Source of the DNA: a virus
Virus record (IMG/VR): IMGVR_UViG_3300046837_000192
Coordinates: 1-21,612 of that record
DNA length: 21,612 bases
Direction: 5' to 3' (one strand)
Each line of letters opens with the position of its first letter. The first letter of the stretch is position 1. Shown piece by piece: positions 6,976 through 15,053 of the stretch. The translations under genes and the position numbers were made by a program. Under the pieces are notes generated by a model, which saw nothing but the letters and a program-made list of their open reading frames with translations, was not told where the DNA came from and did no database searches.

Positions 6976-9651
6976 ATGGCAGTTCTGGTTCGTTACACCG
7001 CCCCTTATCTGCCAACTTCACAGCAGGTTCCTAGCCAGATCGTTACCCCTTCCATCACCACGAGGGTCACGGGTCTTACTGGTGCCGGGAACATCACCAC
7101 CTCGTTCGTCACCGGCTCCCTGACCTGTTCTATCGCACCTCCGGCGAATGCCAGCATCGGTGACCTGCTCGTCTTTGCGGTCGGGTTCCAGACCCAGGTT
7201 GGCACGATCACCCCATTCACCACTCCTGCCGGGCCAGTGCGGATGGGCCCGAACTACGACCTCACCGGGGATACCAACCGCCGACCGTCCGGCTTGTACT
7301 ACGTCCCGATCCCGGACGCCGCTGCATTGGCGGCTCTGCCTGCAACGTGGGCTTGGGAATCGGGATCCACTTCCGGTCGGATCGTGGTGTCCTGCCAGCG
7401 AGTGACTGGAGCGGACTTGTCTGCTCCAGTGGACAGTTACGGTGCTTGGAAAACACCATCTGGAACGACGGCAGATTCTCAGGCGCTTCCTTCGGTCACG
7501 GTTGCCACGGACAACTGTCTGTTGTACGGATTCGGCAGTCTTAATGCTGCTGCAGTGGTTACTCCGGTGACATCATCCTGGTCTGCTGGTACAGAAGTAG
7601 TCGATCTTCCTACCAATTCGTCAGGATCATCAGTCTCTTCATCTGTATTGACCGTCTTCAATCAACCAGTAAACACAGGAGTGACCAGCACTCGTACCAT
7701 CACGTTCTCACCCACCGGAGCGGTATCTAACTTCGGTGGCTACATGGTGGCGATCAAGGCTGCCGGAGGTGGCGTAGAGGTCACCGCCACCGTCCCGTTG
7801 GACGGCGGCAGCGATCTGAGTATTACTGCTGTAGACACGGTGCTGCCGTCTTTAGGCTTCGCCGGAGTTGGCACCCTGGCAGTTGCAGGAACAGAGACGG
7901 TCCTACCGGCCGTTCCGCTTGCGGGTTCCGGTTCCCTTACGGTTACTCCTCTCCTCACGCACCCTGTGTCTTTGTCCTTTGCCGGTGCCGGAGCACTGGC
8001 AGTTACCGGCGCGGGCACCCTGAGCAGCTCTCTTGCGCTGGCCGGAGCTGGCGGGCTGGCTGTGTCGGCCACGGTGGTGCGGTCCGCATCCCTGCCCTTG
8101 ACCGGTGCGGGCACGCTGGCCGTAGCCGGGACGCAAACGATCTCTAGTTCCGCCACCCTTGCGGGCGGCGGAACCCTGACCGTTGCGCCGTCCCAGGTAC
8201 TCCTGCCGGTCCTGGCGCTGGCAGGCACCGGAACCCTCACAGTGTCCGGCACGGACGTCATCTCTGCAGCGGTCACCCTGGTCGGGACCAGTACCTGCAC
8301 GGTGAGCGCGGACACCGTGCGCACCGGGGCCATTCCGTTGGCCGGTACCGGGGCGCTCGCGGTCTCCGGGGTTCAGACAATCTCCAGCACCGTGTTTCTG
8401 ACAGGTACTGGAACGCTGGCCGTTACTGCCACGGTGCTCCGTACCGGGGCTCTGACCCTGGCAGGGGCGGGCACCCTCACGGTGTCGGCAGCTACCTCAG
8501 TCACCGCGTCCGTCACCTTCACAGGGGCTGGAGTCCTGGCGGTCACCGGCACCAAGATCATTTCTGGTACCCCGGCCTTCGCCGGAACCGGCAGCTTCAC
8601 CGTCTCCACCACCGGCGGCGGTACCGCATCCCTGATCTTTGCAGGGGCAGGGGTACTGAGCATCACCGGCACGGACACGATCTCCAGTTCTCCCACGTTC
8701 TCCAGCACCGGCACCCTGACCATCACCGCAGCAGTACGGATGATCCCGGGCTCACCGACTTTTGCCGGTGCCGGGACACTGTCCGTTACCGGTCAGGTAC
8801 TCAGCTCCACGGTGGTCCCGCTTGACGGCACCGGAACCCTGACTGTCACAGCTACCACCAGTGGCAGCACCATACTGTCGTTCGATGGTTCCGGATCTCT
8901 GACAATCACTGCACTGAAACTAGTTTCAGTGTCCTACACTCTTTCCGGGACTGGAACCTGCACTGCCACAGCAATTGTCGTACATGCATACACGGTCTCA
9001 CTCTCGGGCTCCGGTGTGCTGTCCGTGGGAGCTACAGTCGGGACACCGGGTGTAATAACCCTTTCTGGCAGCGGGACGCTGTCTATCACGCCGTCGATTA
9101 CTCGGTTTGCGTCCCCCACCCTTTCAGGGTCGGGGACGCTCAGCATCATCGCCAGCGTGGTCGGACAGGCAACCACCGCGTCCGTCACTCTGGCCGGTTC
9201 CGGGACTTTGAGCATTTCCGGGGTGCTCACCCACTTCGCCACGCTTGCACTCCAGGGTTCGGAGTTCTTCTTCCTGGCAGGAACTGTCTCCAAGACAGCC
9301 CAAGTGCAGCTCCCCGGTGCTGGTGGCATGCAGGTCATCCCCACCCGCGTACTCACATCTTCGGTGCAACTGTCCGGTGCCGGTGCCATCAGCATCACCC
9401 CGGCCACCATCACGGTCCTGCGCGCAACCCTGGTACTGGCAGGTGTCGGGAACCTGTTCATTGAGATCGGGCAAACCCCGGGGCACATCACCATCGGACC
9501 ACCACACCGGAAGCCGGTTCAGCTCACTGGAACTGGTTCCGGCGTGATCACGGTGGGGACACCCCGGCATGCTACTCCACGAACAGTGAGCAGAGGCAGG
9601 GAAAGAATCACTCTTTCAGGTCCGGACAAATCGGGTATTCGTCTCGGATAA
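6976..9651 (+). CDS. Giant repeat tail/stalk protein, 28 x 20-residue repeats
   Basis: 891 residues, ATG 6976 behind a GGGGGTG site. Residues about 1-270 form a beta-rich domain that parallels the free protein at 5800. From residue 275 the protein is a tandem array of 28 units of 20 residues, with the core [LF]-[ATSD]-G-[ASTG]-G-[TSAV]-L-[TSA]-[VI]. Units 16, 23 and 27 carry small insertions (21, 23 and 22 residues), and units 25 and 28 are diverged. The regular hydrophobic/Gly pattern suggests a beta-solenoid or beta-prism stalk. The end (residues about 841-891) is basic and Gly/Pro/Arg-rich, unlike the array. No signal peptide, LPXTG or membrane segment, so a virion fibre is likelier than a secreted adhesin. 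It is the last long gene of the tail module. Confidence 0.75.
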   Translation: MAVLVRYTAPYLPTSQQVPSQIVTPSITTRVTGLTGAGNITTSFVTGSLTCSIAPPANASIGDLLVFAVGFQTQVGTITPFTTPAGPVRMGPNYDLTGDTNRRPSGLYYVPIPDAAALAALPATWAWESGSTSGRIVVSCQRVTGADLSAPVDSYGAWKTPSGTTADSQALPSVTVATDNCLLYGFGSLNAAAVVTPVTSSWSAGTEVVDLPTNSSGSSVSSSVLTVFNQPVNTGVTSTRTITFSPTGAVSNFGGYMVAIKAAGGGVEVTATVPLDGGSDLSITAVDTVLPSLGFAGVGTLAVAGTETVLPAVPLAGSGSLTVTPLLTHPVSLSFAGAGALAVTGAGTLSSSLALAGAGGLAVSATVVRSASLPLTGAGTLAVAGTQTISSSATLAGGGTLTVAPSQVLLPVLALAGTGTLTVSGTDVISAAVTLVGTSTCTVSADTVRTGAIPLAGTGALAVSGVQTISSTVFLTGTGTLAVTATVLRTGALTLAGAGTLTVSAATSVTASVTFTGAGVLAVTGTKIISGTPAFAGTGSFTVSTTGGGTASLIFAGAGVLSITGTDTISSSPTFSSTGTLTITAAVRMIPGSPTFAGAGTLSVTGQVLSSTVVPLDGTGTLTVTATTSGSTILSFDGSGSLTITALKLVSVSYTLSGTGTCTATAIVVHAYTVSLSGSGVLSVGATVGTPGVITLSGSGTLSITPSITRFASPTLSGSGTLSIIASVVGQATTASVTLAGSGTLSISGVLTHFATLALQGSEFFFLAGTVSKTAQVQLPGAGGMQVIPTRVLTSSVQLSGAGAISITPATITVLRATLVLAGVGNLFIEIGQTPGHITIGPPHRKPVQLTGTGSGVITVGTPRHATPRTVSRGRERITLSGPDKSGIRLG
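7798..9495 (+). repeat. 28-unit tandem repeat, ~60-bp / 20-aa period
   Basis: Unit boundaries taken at the conserved [LF]xGxG position give 25 units of exactly 20 residues, plus three with small insertions. The DNA copies are diverged (different codons for the same residues), so the array is held by protein-level selection rather than being freshly amplified. A degenerate 29th copy (LTGTGSGVITV) may follow at about 9520. Confidence 0.85.
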
Positions 9652-9659
9652 TCCCAAGT

Positions 9660-9815
9660 ATGGAAAAGCCAATCCCACTGTTCACTGAAGACCGACCCTC
9701 GTATGAGACTCAGGTCAACCAGTCCATGTCCCGCCACCCCGCCGGGAAGAAGTTGACACCAGCTCCGGAGATCAAGCCGAAGCCGGTGAACAATCCCCGT
9801 CGGGTACATACATAG
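9660..9815 (+). CDS. Possible small protein (51 aa), convergent overlap
   Basis: An open frame begins at ATG 9660, eight bases after the stop of the repeat protein, and encodes MEKPIPLFTEDRPSYETQVN and a Lys/Pro-rich tail (KPKPVNNPRRVHT). Third codon positions are G/C-biased as in real genes here. Against it: no clear ribosome binding site, and its last 44 bases overlap the end of the leftward gene at 9772-10041. It may be the last gene of the tail transcript. No family recognised. Confidence 0.4.
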   Translation: MEKPIPLFTEDRPSYETQVNQSMSRHPAGKKLTPAPEIKPKPVNNPRRVHT

Positions 9816-10041
9816 CCCGCAGCTCCGCCGGATCCTCCCATTCGTCATTGACCTTCACCGTGGCAGCGAACTGTCCAGCCGGACGGAACGCTGCCCGGTC
9901 CCCGCGCCGGATCCGGTATGCCGTCTGTGCGTACTTGTGCCGCTCATCTACCGGTCCGGCCGCAATGGCATACCACTGCCCAGGGTTCGCCTTCAGTTGA
10001 GTCACGACGGCAGCGTCCGGCTCAGCTAGGAGTCTCCTCAT
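9772..10041 (-). CDS. Small hypothetical protein (89 aa)
   Basis: Last gene of the leftward replication cluster, 12 bases after the SNF2 gene stop. It has ATG at 10041 but a weak ribosome binding site, so coupling to the helicase is likely. The product has NPGQWYAIAAGP, then a basic stretch YAQTAYRIRRGDRAAFRPAGQFAATV, then an acidic WEDPAELRAMYV. The order 'PGQWY...A..IR.G...AFRPAG.FEA' recurs, as I recall, in small proteins of actinophage DNA modules, where the basic centre would suit nucleic acid binding. No enzyme motif. Function unknown. Confidence 0.6.
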   Translation of the reverse strand: MRRLLAEPDAAVVTQLKANPGQWYAIAAGPVDERHKYAQTAYRIRRGDRAAFRPAGQFAATVKVNDEWEDPAELRAMYVPDGDCSPASA

Positions 10042-10053
10042 GACTGGACAATA

Positions 10054-12111
10054 TCAGGCACCGAACAGCTCCCTGAGTTTGTCCCGGTCGTGAACGATCG
10101 ACTCCAACCGCTCATCGTTCTGGGTCATCCGGTCCAACTGCTTCACCTCAATGGTCCCGGCGACCACGAGATCCCGGTAGGTGATCGCCGCGTGTCGCTC
10201 CGAACCGATCCGGTGGAACCTGTCGATCCCCTGAGCGTTCAGGATCGGGGACCAGGACCGCTCGAACACCACCACCGTGCTGGCAGCTGTCAACGTGATA
10301 CCCGTGCCACCGGCCGCATACGTCAACAGCACCACCCTCCGCTTCCCGGACTGGAAGTCGTTGATGTCCTCGGACCGCCGCTTCTGCGGAACATCCCCGG
10401 CGATGATGGACACCGTGTCCGGACGGATCAGCCCCTCCCCGTACAGGGCGTCCTCACACATCCGCAGAGCCTTCCGGGAGTTGAACAGCACCGCGAGCTG
10501 CTCCCCCTCCCACTCCCCGTCCTTCCACATCTGGACCAGTGCGTCCACCTTCACGGACGGCATCTTCAGACCCAGCTCACCGTCCTGGCCGATGGGGTAG
10601 CCAGTACCGGAGGCCAGCATGGACAGCCGCCCGGCCTGCACCAGGACGTTCTGCGCGGTGATCTCGCCCTCGTCCACCATGGCCAGCATCTCGGCTTTCA
10701 TCTCGTGGTAGACGCGGTACTGCGCACTGCTGCGGGACATCGTCAGGCGTTCCTCCAGGGAACCCCAGCGCAGCTGCGGCGGAAGGTCCAGCACCTGCTC
10801 CTTCAGCACGCGGCGGGTGACGGCCGACCAGGTACTGCGGAACTCAGCCTCACGCTTCTCCTGCAGACCCTGCCACTCCAGGAACCCGTAGTTGTTGTAG
10901 CCCTTGACGCAGTGCCACTCCACCCACTTGGACCGCAGTGGCCACGCCACAGGGTCCAGGAAGTGCAAGATGGACCACACCTGCTCCACCTTCGTGGCGA
11001 TCGGAGTTCCGGTCGCGGCCCACCGGAGCGGGTTCGAGGGTGAGTAGTGAGCGATCCCGTTGAGTGACATGGAAGTCTGGGATTGGTGGTTCAGCACGCG
11101 GTGCGCTTCGTCCGCGATAATCACGGACCACTCGATCTCGTTGAGTTCCTTCATGTGCGTCTGGCACTGGGCGATGGTCAGCTCGGAGATCTTCTTGAAG
11201 ACCAGGGTGTGTTCCGCCAGGTCCCAGGCAGCCTGCAGTCCGAACTGCCGGATCGGTCCGCGCCATTCGCAATCCGGGAATTTGCAGTACGCCCGGAAGG
11301 ATCTCCCATCTACAGCGATCCGAACATCTTCGTGGTAGTGCAGGTCCGGCATCGGGTTGCCCTTGTCATCCACGTTCCCCTGGCATGTCAGCCGGGGCCC
11401 ACCGCAGGCCACGCAGCGCTTCAGTGCGTGGCCGGGCATGGCCTCCAGCCTGGTGCTGGTGCGGAGGTTCGAGTAGCCGATGATGGCGACGTCGTAGAGG
11501 CCCTCCTTAATCGCAGCTACGGTCTTCCGCCGCTGGGTCGGGGTGCCAGTGATCTCCACCGTTCGCAGCTCCGGAGCGAACCGCTCCAAACTCTGGGACC
11601 AGCCGGTGGTCATCACGGACTCCGGGCAGATCACCAGGGCCGGTCCCTTGGCAGTGAGGTTCCCCTTCTGGATCGCGTGGATGAACGTGTTTGTCTTGCC
11701 GGACCCGGTCTGGTCCAACAGAGCGCGTCCTGTGGTCTCCGTGGACAGCAGCAACCAGTCCGCCCCGGTGATCTGATGCGGGTAGTAGGACAGGCCCTCT
11801 TCCTTCTCCAGATCGGAACCGAGGTAGCCAGCTGCATCCCGCAGCGTCTTCCACTCCTGCTGGTTGCGCCGGTACCAGGCCAGCACCTCTTCATCCGGAG
11901 ACAGGGTGAACCCGTACTTCGTGGCCACCGCACCGAGCGCGAGCGCGGCTGGCCACGCCTTCGGCACCGTGCACGTCCGGGCGTGCGCGGCCCACTTGTA
12001 CCCCGGGATCTCCTTGATCACGTCGTGGTAGGTGGGCGGCACGTCCACCGCGATGTGCCCGGCTAGCCTCCGGTCCAGACCGTCCGGAAGGAACGAGAGT
12101 TCCATCTTCAT
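10054..12111 (-). CDS. SNF2-family DNA helicase/translocase with Cys-rich insert
   Basis: 685 residues. Start ATG at 12111, which shares its A with the upstream stop (TAATG) and has an AAGGATGGAAG purine run before it; a far upstream TTG-type start is not needed. N-terminal 60 residues (LPDGLDRRLAGHIAV...GYKWAAHARTCTVP) resemble the HARP-like module of SMARCAL1-type helicases. Helicase motifs: Walker A DQTGSGKT (133-140), motif Ia LVICPESV, motif II DEAH (334-337), motif III WAATGTP (364-370), motif VI QGIDRFHRIG (627-636) with arginine fingers. Between Ia and II is an insert with C233, C236, C243, C276 and C281, a possible zinc site. Likely role: remodelling forks or recombination intermediates beside the resolvase and Sak4 proteins. 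Confidence 0.88.
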   Translation of the reverse strand: MKMELSFLPDGLDRRLAGHIAVDVPPTYHDVIKEIPGYKWAAHARTCTVPKAWPAALALGAVATKYGFTLSPDEEVLAWYRRNQQEWKTLRDAAGYLGSDLEKEEGLSYYPHQITGADWLLLSTETTGRALLDQTGSGKTNTFIHAIQKGNLTAKGPALVICPESVMTTGWSQSLERFAPELRTVEITGTPTQRRKTVAAIKEGLYDVAIIGYSNLRTSTRLEAMPGHALKRCVACGGPRLTCQGNVDDKGNPMPDLHYHEDVRIAVDGRSFRAYCKFPDCEWRGPIRQFGLQAAWDLAEHTLVFKKISELTIAQCQTHMKELNEIEWSVIIADEAHRVLNHQSQTSMSLNGIAHYSPSNPLRWAATGTPIATKVEQVWSILHFLDPVAWPLRSKWVEWHCVKGYNNYGFLEWQGLQEKREAEFRSTWSAVTRRVLKEQVLDLPPQLRWGSLEERLTMSRSSAQYRVYHEMKAEMLAMVDEGEITAQNVLVQAGRLSMLASGTGYPIGQDGELGLKMPSVKVDALVQMWKDGEWEGEQLAVLFNSRKALRMCEDALYGEGLIRPDTVSIIAGDVPQKRRSEDINDFQSGKRRVVLLTYAAGGTGITLTAASTVVVFERSWSPILNAQGIDRFHRIGSERHAAITYRDLVVAGTIEVKQLDRMTQNDERLESIVHDRDKLRELFGA

Positions 12112-12584
12112 TATGTCTTCCATCCTTCCCAGACGTGTGCCGTCCAGTGCAGTGCGTGGCGAAGAGCCATCAGTGCGTGGCCGTGGCCACCCTTGCCGAC
12201 TCCGGCGTCCCGGTAGGGAGCGATTTTGGTGTCCGTGCCCCACTGGTTCGCGTCCGAGGCCCGGGTCTTGTTGTAGAAATGCTCGGGACGCCAGATGTAC
12301 TCCAGCGTTCCGATGATGTAGATGACATCCGGCTGCCAAGTCTTGTTGAAATCAGCCGGGTAGAAGTACTCACAGATGCAGTGCTCCACCCCATTGTCGT
12401 GCATCTGCTGTGCCATGTCAAGGAACTCCAGGCGTTCGGTGATCTCCCACCAGTCCAGCACCTGGATCTTGAACCGCTCCAGCGGCTCGAACAGCACAGC
12501 ACCCGTGGCACCGCCCTTGCCCTGCGCCTCGCGCCGGACACTGGAGCTGGTCCCGCCGGGGTCTACACTGAGTACCCTCACCAC
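12111..12584 (-). CDS. RuvC-like Holliday junction resolvase
   Basis: 157 residues with an RNase H-like fold pattern. The first strand VLSVDPGGT holds a catalytic Asp (D8), the strand ICEYF holds Glu72, and the C-terminal helix GHGHALMALRHALHW carries H134, H136 and H143. In this family that helix usually reads HAxDAxRH; here the Asp position is Met139, so metal binding may rely on the histidines. GTG at 12584 has GAGGG seven bases upstream; GTG at 12581 (GTGA overlap with the upstream stop) is equally possible and shortens the protein by one residue. It would cut branched junctions made by Sak4-driven recombination and clear DNA before packaging. Overlaps both neighbours. Confidence 0.78.
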   Translation of the reverse strand: MVRVLSVDPGGTSSSVRREAQGKGGATGAVLFEPLERFKIQVLDWWEITERLEFLDMAQQMHDNGVEHCICEYFYPADFNKTWQPDVIYIIGTLEYIWRPEHFYNKTRASDANQWGTDTKIAPYRDAGVGKGGHGHALMALRHALHWTAHVWEGWKT

Positions 12585-13183
12585 GCCGCTGCCCTCAGAT
12601 GCCGTACGAGTGGAACAAGGTCTGCCAGAGCGCTGTCGTTGTTGATCACCTGATCTGGTTCGATCTTGTCCAGTTCACTTTCACTGGCGTGCAACCCAGC
12701 AACACACCCGGAGCGCTGCACCCGCCATACATATCCACCTAGCTCCCGCACGAACGCGGCCTCGTTCAGGAACCGCATGTCCGAGACGCAGACGTCATAT
12801 CCTTGCTTCAGCCACACCTTTGTGCGCTTGTACCAGGTCTCTGGCCAGATGTTCTCCCCGAAGATGTTGCGTCCGGCTTCCGTCCCGCCGATCTGCAGGA
12901 GACGCCGGATCTCGGGGTACTTCTCTTTGGCTTCGTCCCACCCGTCTTCGGCAATGATCTCTCTGAGGCGGACCACCTCCACATGCTTGTTTCCCTCGAA
13001 GTAGTCCGGCCCACCTCCATCGAACTCGGTACGAATGATGGCGTGAATGATCGGGTTCAGGATGTACATCTGCTCCTTCAGAGCGTCCGCCATCCCTGTG
13101 ATCTTGAATCCGTACTCCTGCTCCAGCACGTTGCATACAGCGTTCTTGCCAGAGTTCTTATATCCGGTTACCGCAATCAGCAT
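12578..13183 (-). CDS. Deoxynucleoside monophosphate kinase (T4 gp1-like)
   Basis: 201 residues. An N-terminal P-loop GYKNSGKN (7-14), followed by FKITGMADALKEQMY, and a late SDMRFLNEA with VWRVQR match the layout of phage dNMP kinases: P-loop, substrate-binding helix, then the D-x-R-[FY] strand and basic lid. They phosphorylate dNMPs to dNDPs, supplying the polymerase encoded next to it. The residue after the P-loop lysine is Asn14 instead of the usual Ser/Thr/Asp. ATG 13183 has an AGAGG site six bases upstream. The gene follows the polymerase by 44 bases and overlaps the resolvase start. Confidence 0.78.
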   Translation of the reverse strand: MLIAVTGYKNSGKNAVCNVLEQEYGFKITGMADALKEQMYILNPIIHAIIRTEFDGGGPDYFEGNKHVEVVRLREIIAEDGWDEAKEKYPEIRRLLQIGGTEAGRNIFGENIWPETWYKRTKVWLKQGYDVCVSDMRFLNEAAFVRELGGYVWRVQRSGCVAGLHASESELDKIEPDQVINNDSALADLVPLVRHLRAAAW

Positions 13184-13227
13184 TATGACCTCTTCTTGTA
13201 GTATGTGAGCTAGGTGCTTACTTATAT

Positions 13228-15030
13228 CTACTTCAATTCCGCCCAGTTGTCCCCGATGTTGGCCTTGGCGCGAATCGCCACGCCGTGTTCAGCCGGATCG
13301 ATCTGGCTGTTCATGATCTCTTCGATTTCCATGGCTGCGTCTTTCGCTTCATCACGGGGCACGGAGAAGATCAGTTCGTCGTGCACCGCCAGCCGAAGGT
13401 TGTCCCCCAGGCCAGCCGCCTTACAGCCGATCGCGGAGTCCTTCAGGATGGTCGCAGCCCAACCTTGGCCACACCAGTTGGGGAGCACCCGCTTGTCCTT
13501 CCATTCCCGCACCCGGAACCGGCGTCCGTTGGGGGTCCAGGCTTCGAAGATGCCGTCTGCGGTCTTGGTGACCATGGACTGCCCGGCGTCCTTGAAACTG
13601 GGGTACCGGTCCTTCAGCGCGTTGATGGTTGGCTGCACCTGTTCCAGTGGCAGACCGGCGGTCTCCGCGATGGTCATGTCCCCACCGGCGTAAATGGTGG
13701 CGTACGCGGTGTTCTTGATCGGTCCGCGCCGGGGGTCGGACTTTTTGAAGTCGGGCTCGTTGTAGAGATCCTTGGCCATCAGCACGAAGAAGTCCTGGCC
13801 GGTACGATCGGCCTCGTTGAACATGTCCTTCAGGAGCTGATCATTGTTCATGATCGCCCAGGTTCTCATCTCTATTTGTCCGAAATCAGCACCGATGAGC
13901 ACATGATCCGGATTGTCCGGAATGAACGCCCGCCGCGCGGTGTGGTCATTGGACGGCATCTGCTGCAGCGGAGGGTTGGACACCGACATGCGGGACGTCT
14001 TTGCAGCCATGGACCAGATGCTGGGGTGGATGACCTGTGGGGACATCTCTCCACCGATCAGCCCGAGAATCTTCTCCAGGTAGTCCTTCCGCATGCGCTG
14101 CACGAACATGTACTTCAGCCGCAGCTCCGCCAGAGGGTGCTTGTTCCCGACCTGGATCATCTGTTTCTTGTCAATTGAGATCTGACCGCCATCGGTCAGC
14201 CGCTTCTCATCCAACACACCTGCCTGATGCAGGATGCGGAGAACCTCGGTGCGCTTGTTCGGATCTCCCCAGCCCATTGCCATGCTCTCCTTCAGGAGAG
14301 CATCTTCTTCCTCCGCGAGCCGCATGATCTCGGTGGCCAGGTACTCACCGTCCACCATCATCCCGGTGCGGGACATCTGGTTGGTGATCACTGATGTCGC
14401 GATCTCCATGTCATGGTGAGCGGCGAACTGCTTACGCCACGGCTCCCAGCGCTCGTACAGCATGCTGGTGCCGACGACGTCCACCACGCCGTACATCGGG
14501 TAGGGCTTCCACCCCATCGGGATGTCGGTCCAGGTCCAACCGGCGTTCTTCATGCCGGTGTGCAGGATGTCTTCTCCCACCGATGCCCACGGCCCGAACT
14601 CCCTGCGCAGCAACGTCTTCAGCTTGCGGGACTCCCCGGCGAATCCACCGATCCCTGCGGTGATCTGGGTGTCGTGCATACAGGTGGGGTCGATGACGAT
14701 CCCCTCCTGCCAGAGCGCGGACGCGTCGTAACCGAACCCGTTGTGCCAGACATGGGTGGTGCGTGATTGGGAGACCCAGTCGAACGAGCCCTTGACCAGT
14801 CCCTTCCACTCCTGGAACGGGATGGCCCAACCGCCCTGTGCGTCACCGAACTGCATCATCCGGACGTGGAACCCTGGTCGGTAGATTTCCAGCTCATGCC
14901 CACCGGGCACGGATCCGGTTTCGATGTCGCACGCCACATAGCCCTGCGGGCGGTGGGTGAGCCACTCCCAGAACTGCGAGACCTTGTCGGGATGGTCCAG
15001 CACTCGGATTGAGAACTTAGGGACTTCCAT
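13228..15030 (-). CDS. Family A DNA polymerase with 3'-5' exonuclease
   Basis: 600 residues, ATG 15030 with a GAAAGG site. Exonuclease motifs: CDIETG with D35 and E37, HNGFGYDASAL, and YGVVDVVG carrying Tyr/Asp of Exo III, so proofreading looks intact. Polymerase motifs: TSRMSVSNPPLQQMP, motif A GADFGQIEMR (D382), motif B (O helix) RRGPIKNTAYATIYAGG (R434-G450, K439), motif C AVHDELIFSVP (D551). No 5'-nuclease domain, as in many phage enzymes. The residue equal to E. coli Phe762 is Tyr443. This is the phage replicase or repair polymerase, working with the nearby SSB-like protein, dNMP kinase and recombination proteins. No primase is seen in the window. Confidence 0.93.
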   Translation of the reverse strand: MEVPKFSIRVLDHPDKVSQFWEWLTHRPQGYVACDIETGSVPGGHELEIYRPGFHVRMMQFGDAQGGWAIPFQEWKGLVKGSFDWVSQSRTTHVWHNGFGYDASALWQEGIVIDPTCMHDTQITAGIGGFAGESRKLKTLLRREFGPWASVGEDILHTGMKNAGWTWTDIPMGWKPYPMYGVVDVVGTSMLYERWEPWRKQFAAHHDMEIATSVITNQMSRTGMMVDGEYLATEIMRLAEEEDALLKESMAMGWGDPNKRTEVLRILHQAGVLDEKRLTDGGQISIDKKQMIQVGNKHPLAELRLKYMFVQRMRKDYLEKILGLIGGEMSPQVIHPSIWSMAAKTSRMSVSNPPLQQMPSNDHTARRAFIPDNPDHVLIGADFGQIEMRTWAIMNNDQLLKDMFNEADRTGQDFFVLMAKDLYNEPDFKKSDPRRGPIKNTAYATIYAGGDMTIAETAGLPLEQVQPTINALKDRYPSFKDAGQSMVTKTADGIFEAWTPNGRRFRVREWKDKRVLPNWCGQGWAATILKDSAIGCKAAGLGDNLRLAVHDELIFSVPRDEAKDAAMEIEEIMNSQIDPAEHGVAIRAKANIGDNWAELK

Positions 15031-15053
15031 TGCAACCTTTCTCAGGAGACGAA

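Noticed and set aside
7740-9494. Long open frames on the - strand opposite the repeat gene (7740-8333 and 8934-9494)
   Set aside because: They mirror the 60-base period of the sense repeats, are Pro/Val/Ala-rich, lack ribosome sites, and oppose a clearly real gene.
7798-9495. Possible CRISPR-like array
   Set aside because: The 60-base periodicity has no identical repeats with unique spacers and encodes a continuous protein; no cas1 or cas2 is near. The Cas4-type nuclease at 16723 fits phage recombination.
11083-12066. 327-residue frame on the + strand
   Set aside because: Lies wholly antisense to the SNF2 helicase gene, whose motifs are intact; the composition is Leu/Arg/His/Pro-rich as in GC-rich shadows.
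12112-12339. Longer N-terminus for the SNF2 helicase
   Set aside because: It overlaps the resolvase gene and encodes basic out-of-frame-like sequence; the TAATG start at 12111 is the natural one.
13285-14178. 297-residue frame on the + strand
   Set aside because: Antisense to the polymerase, no recognisable motif and no ribosome site.
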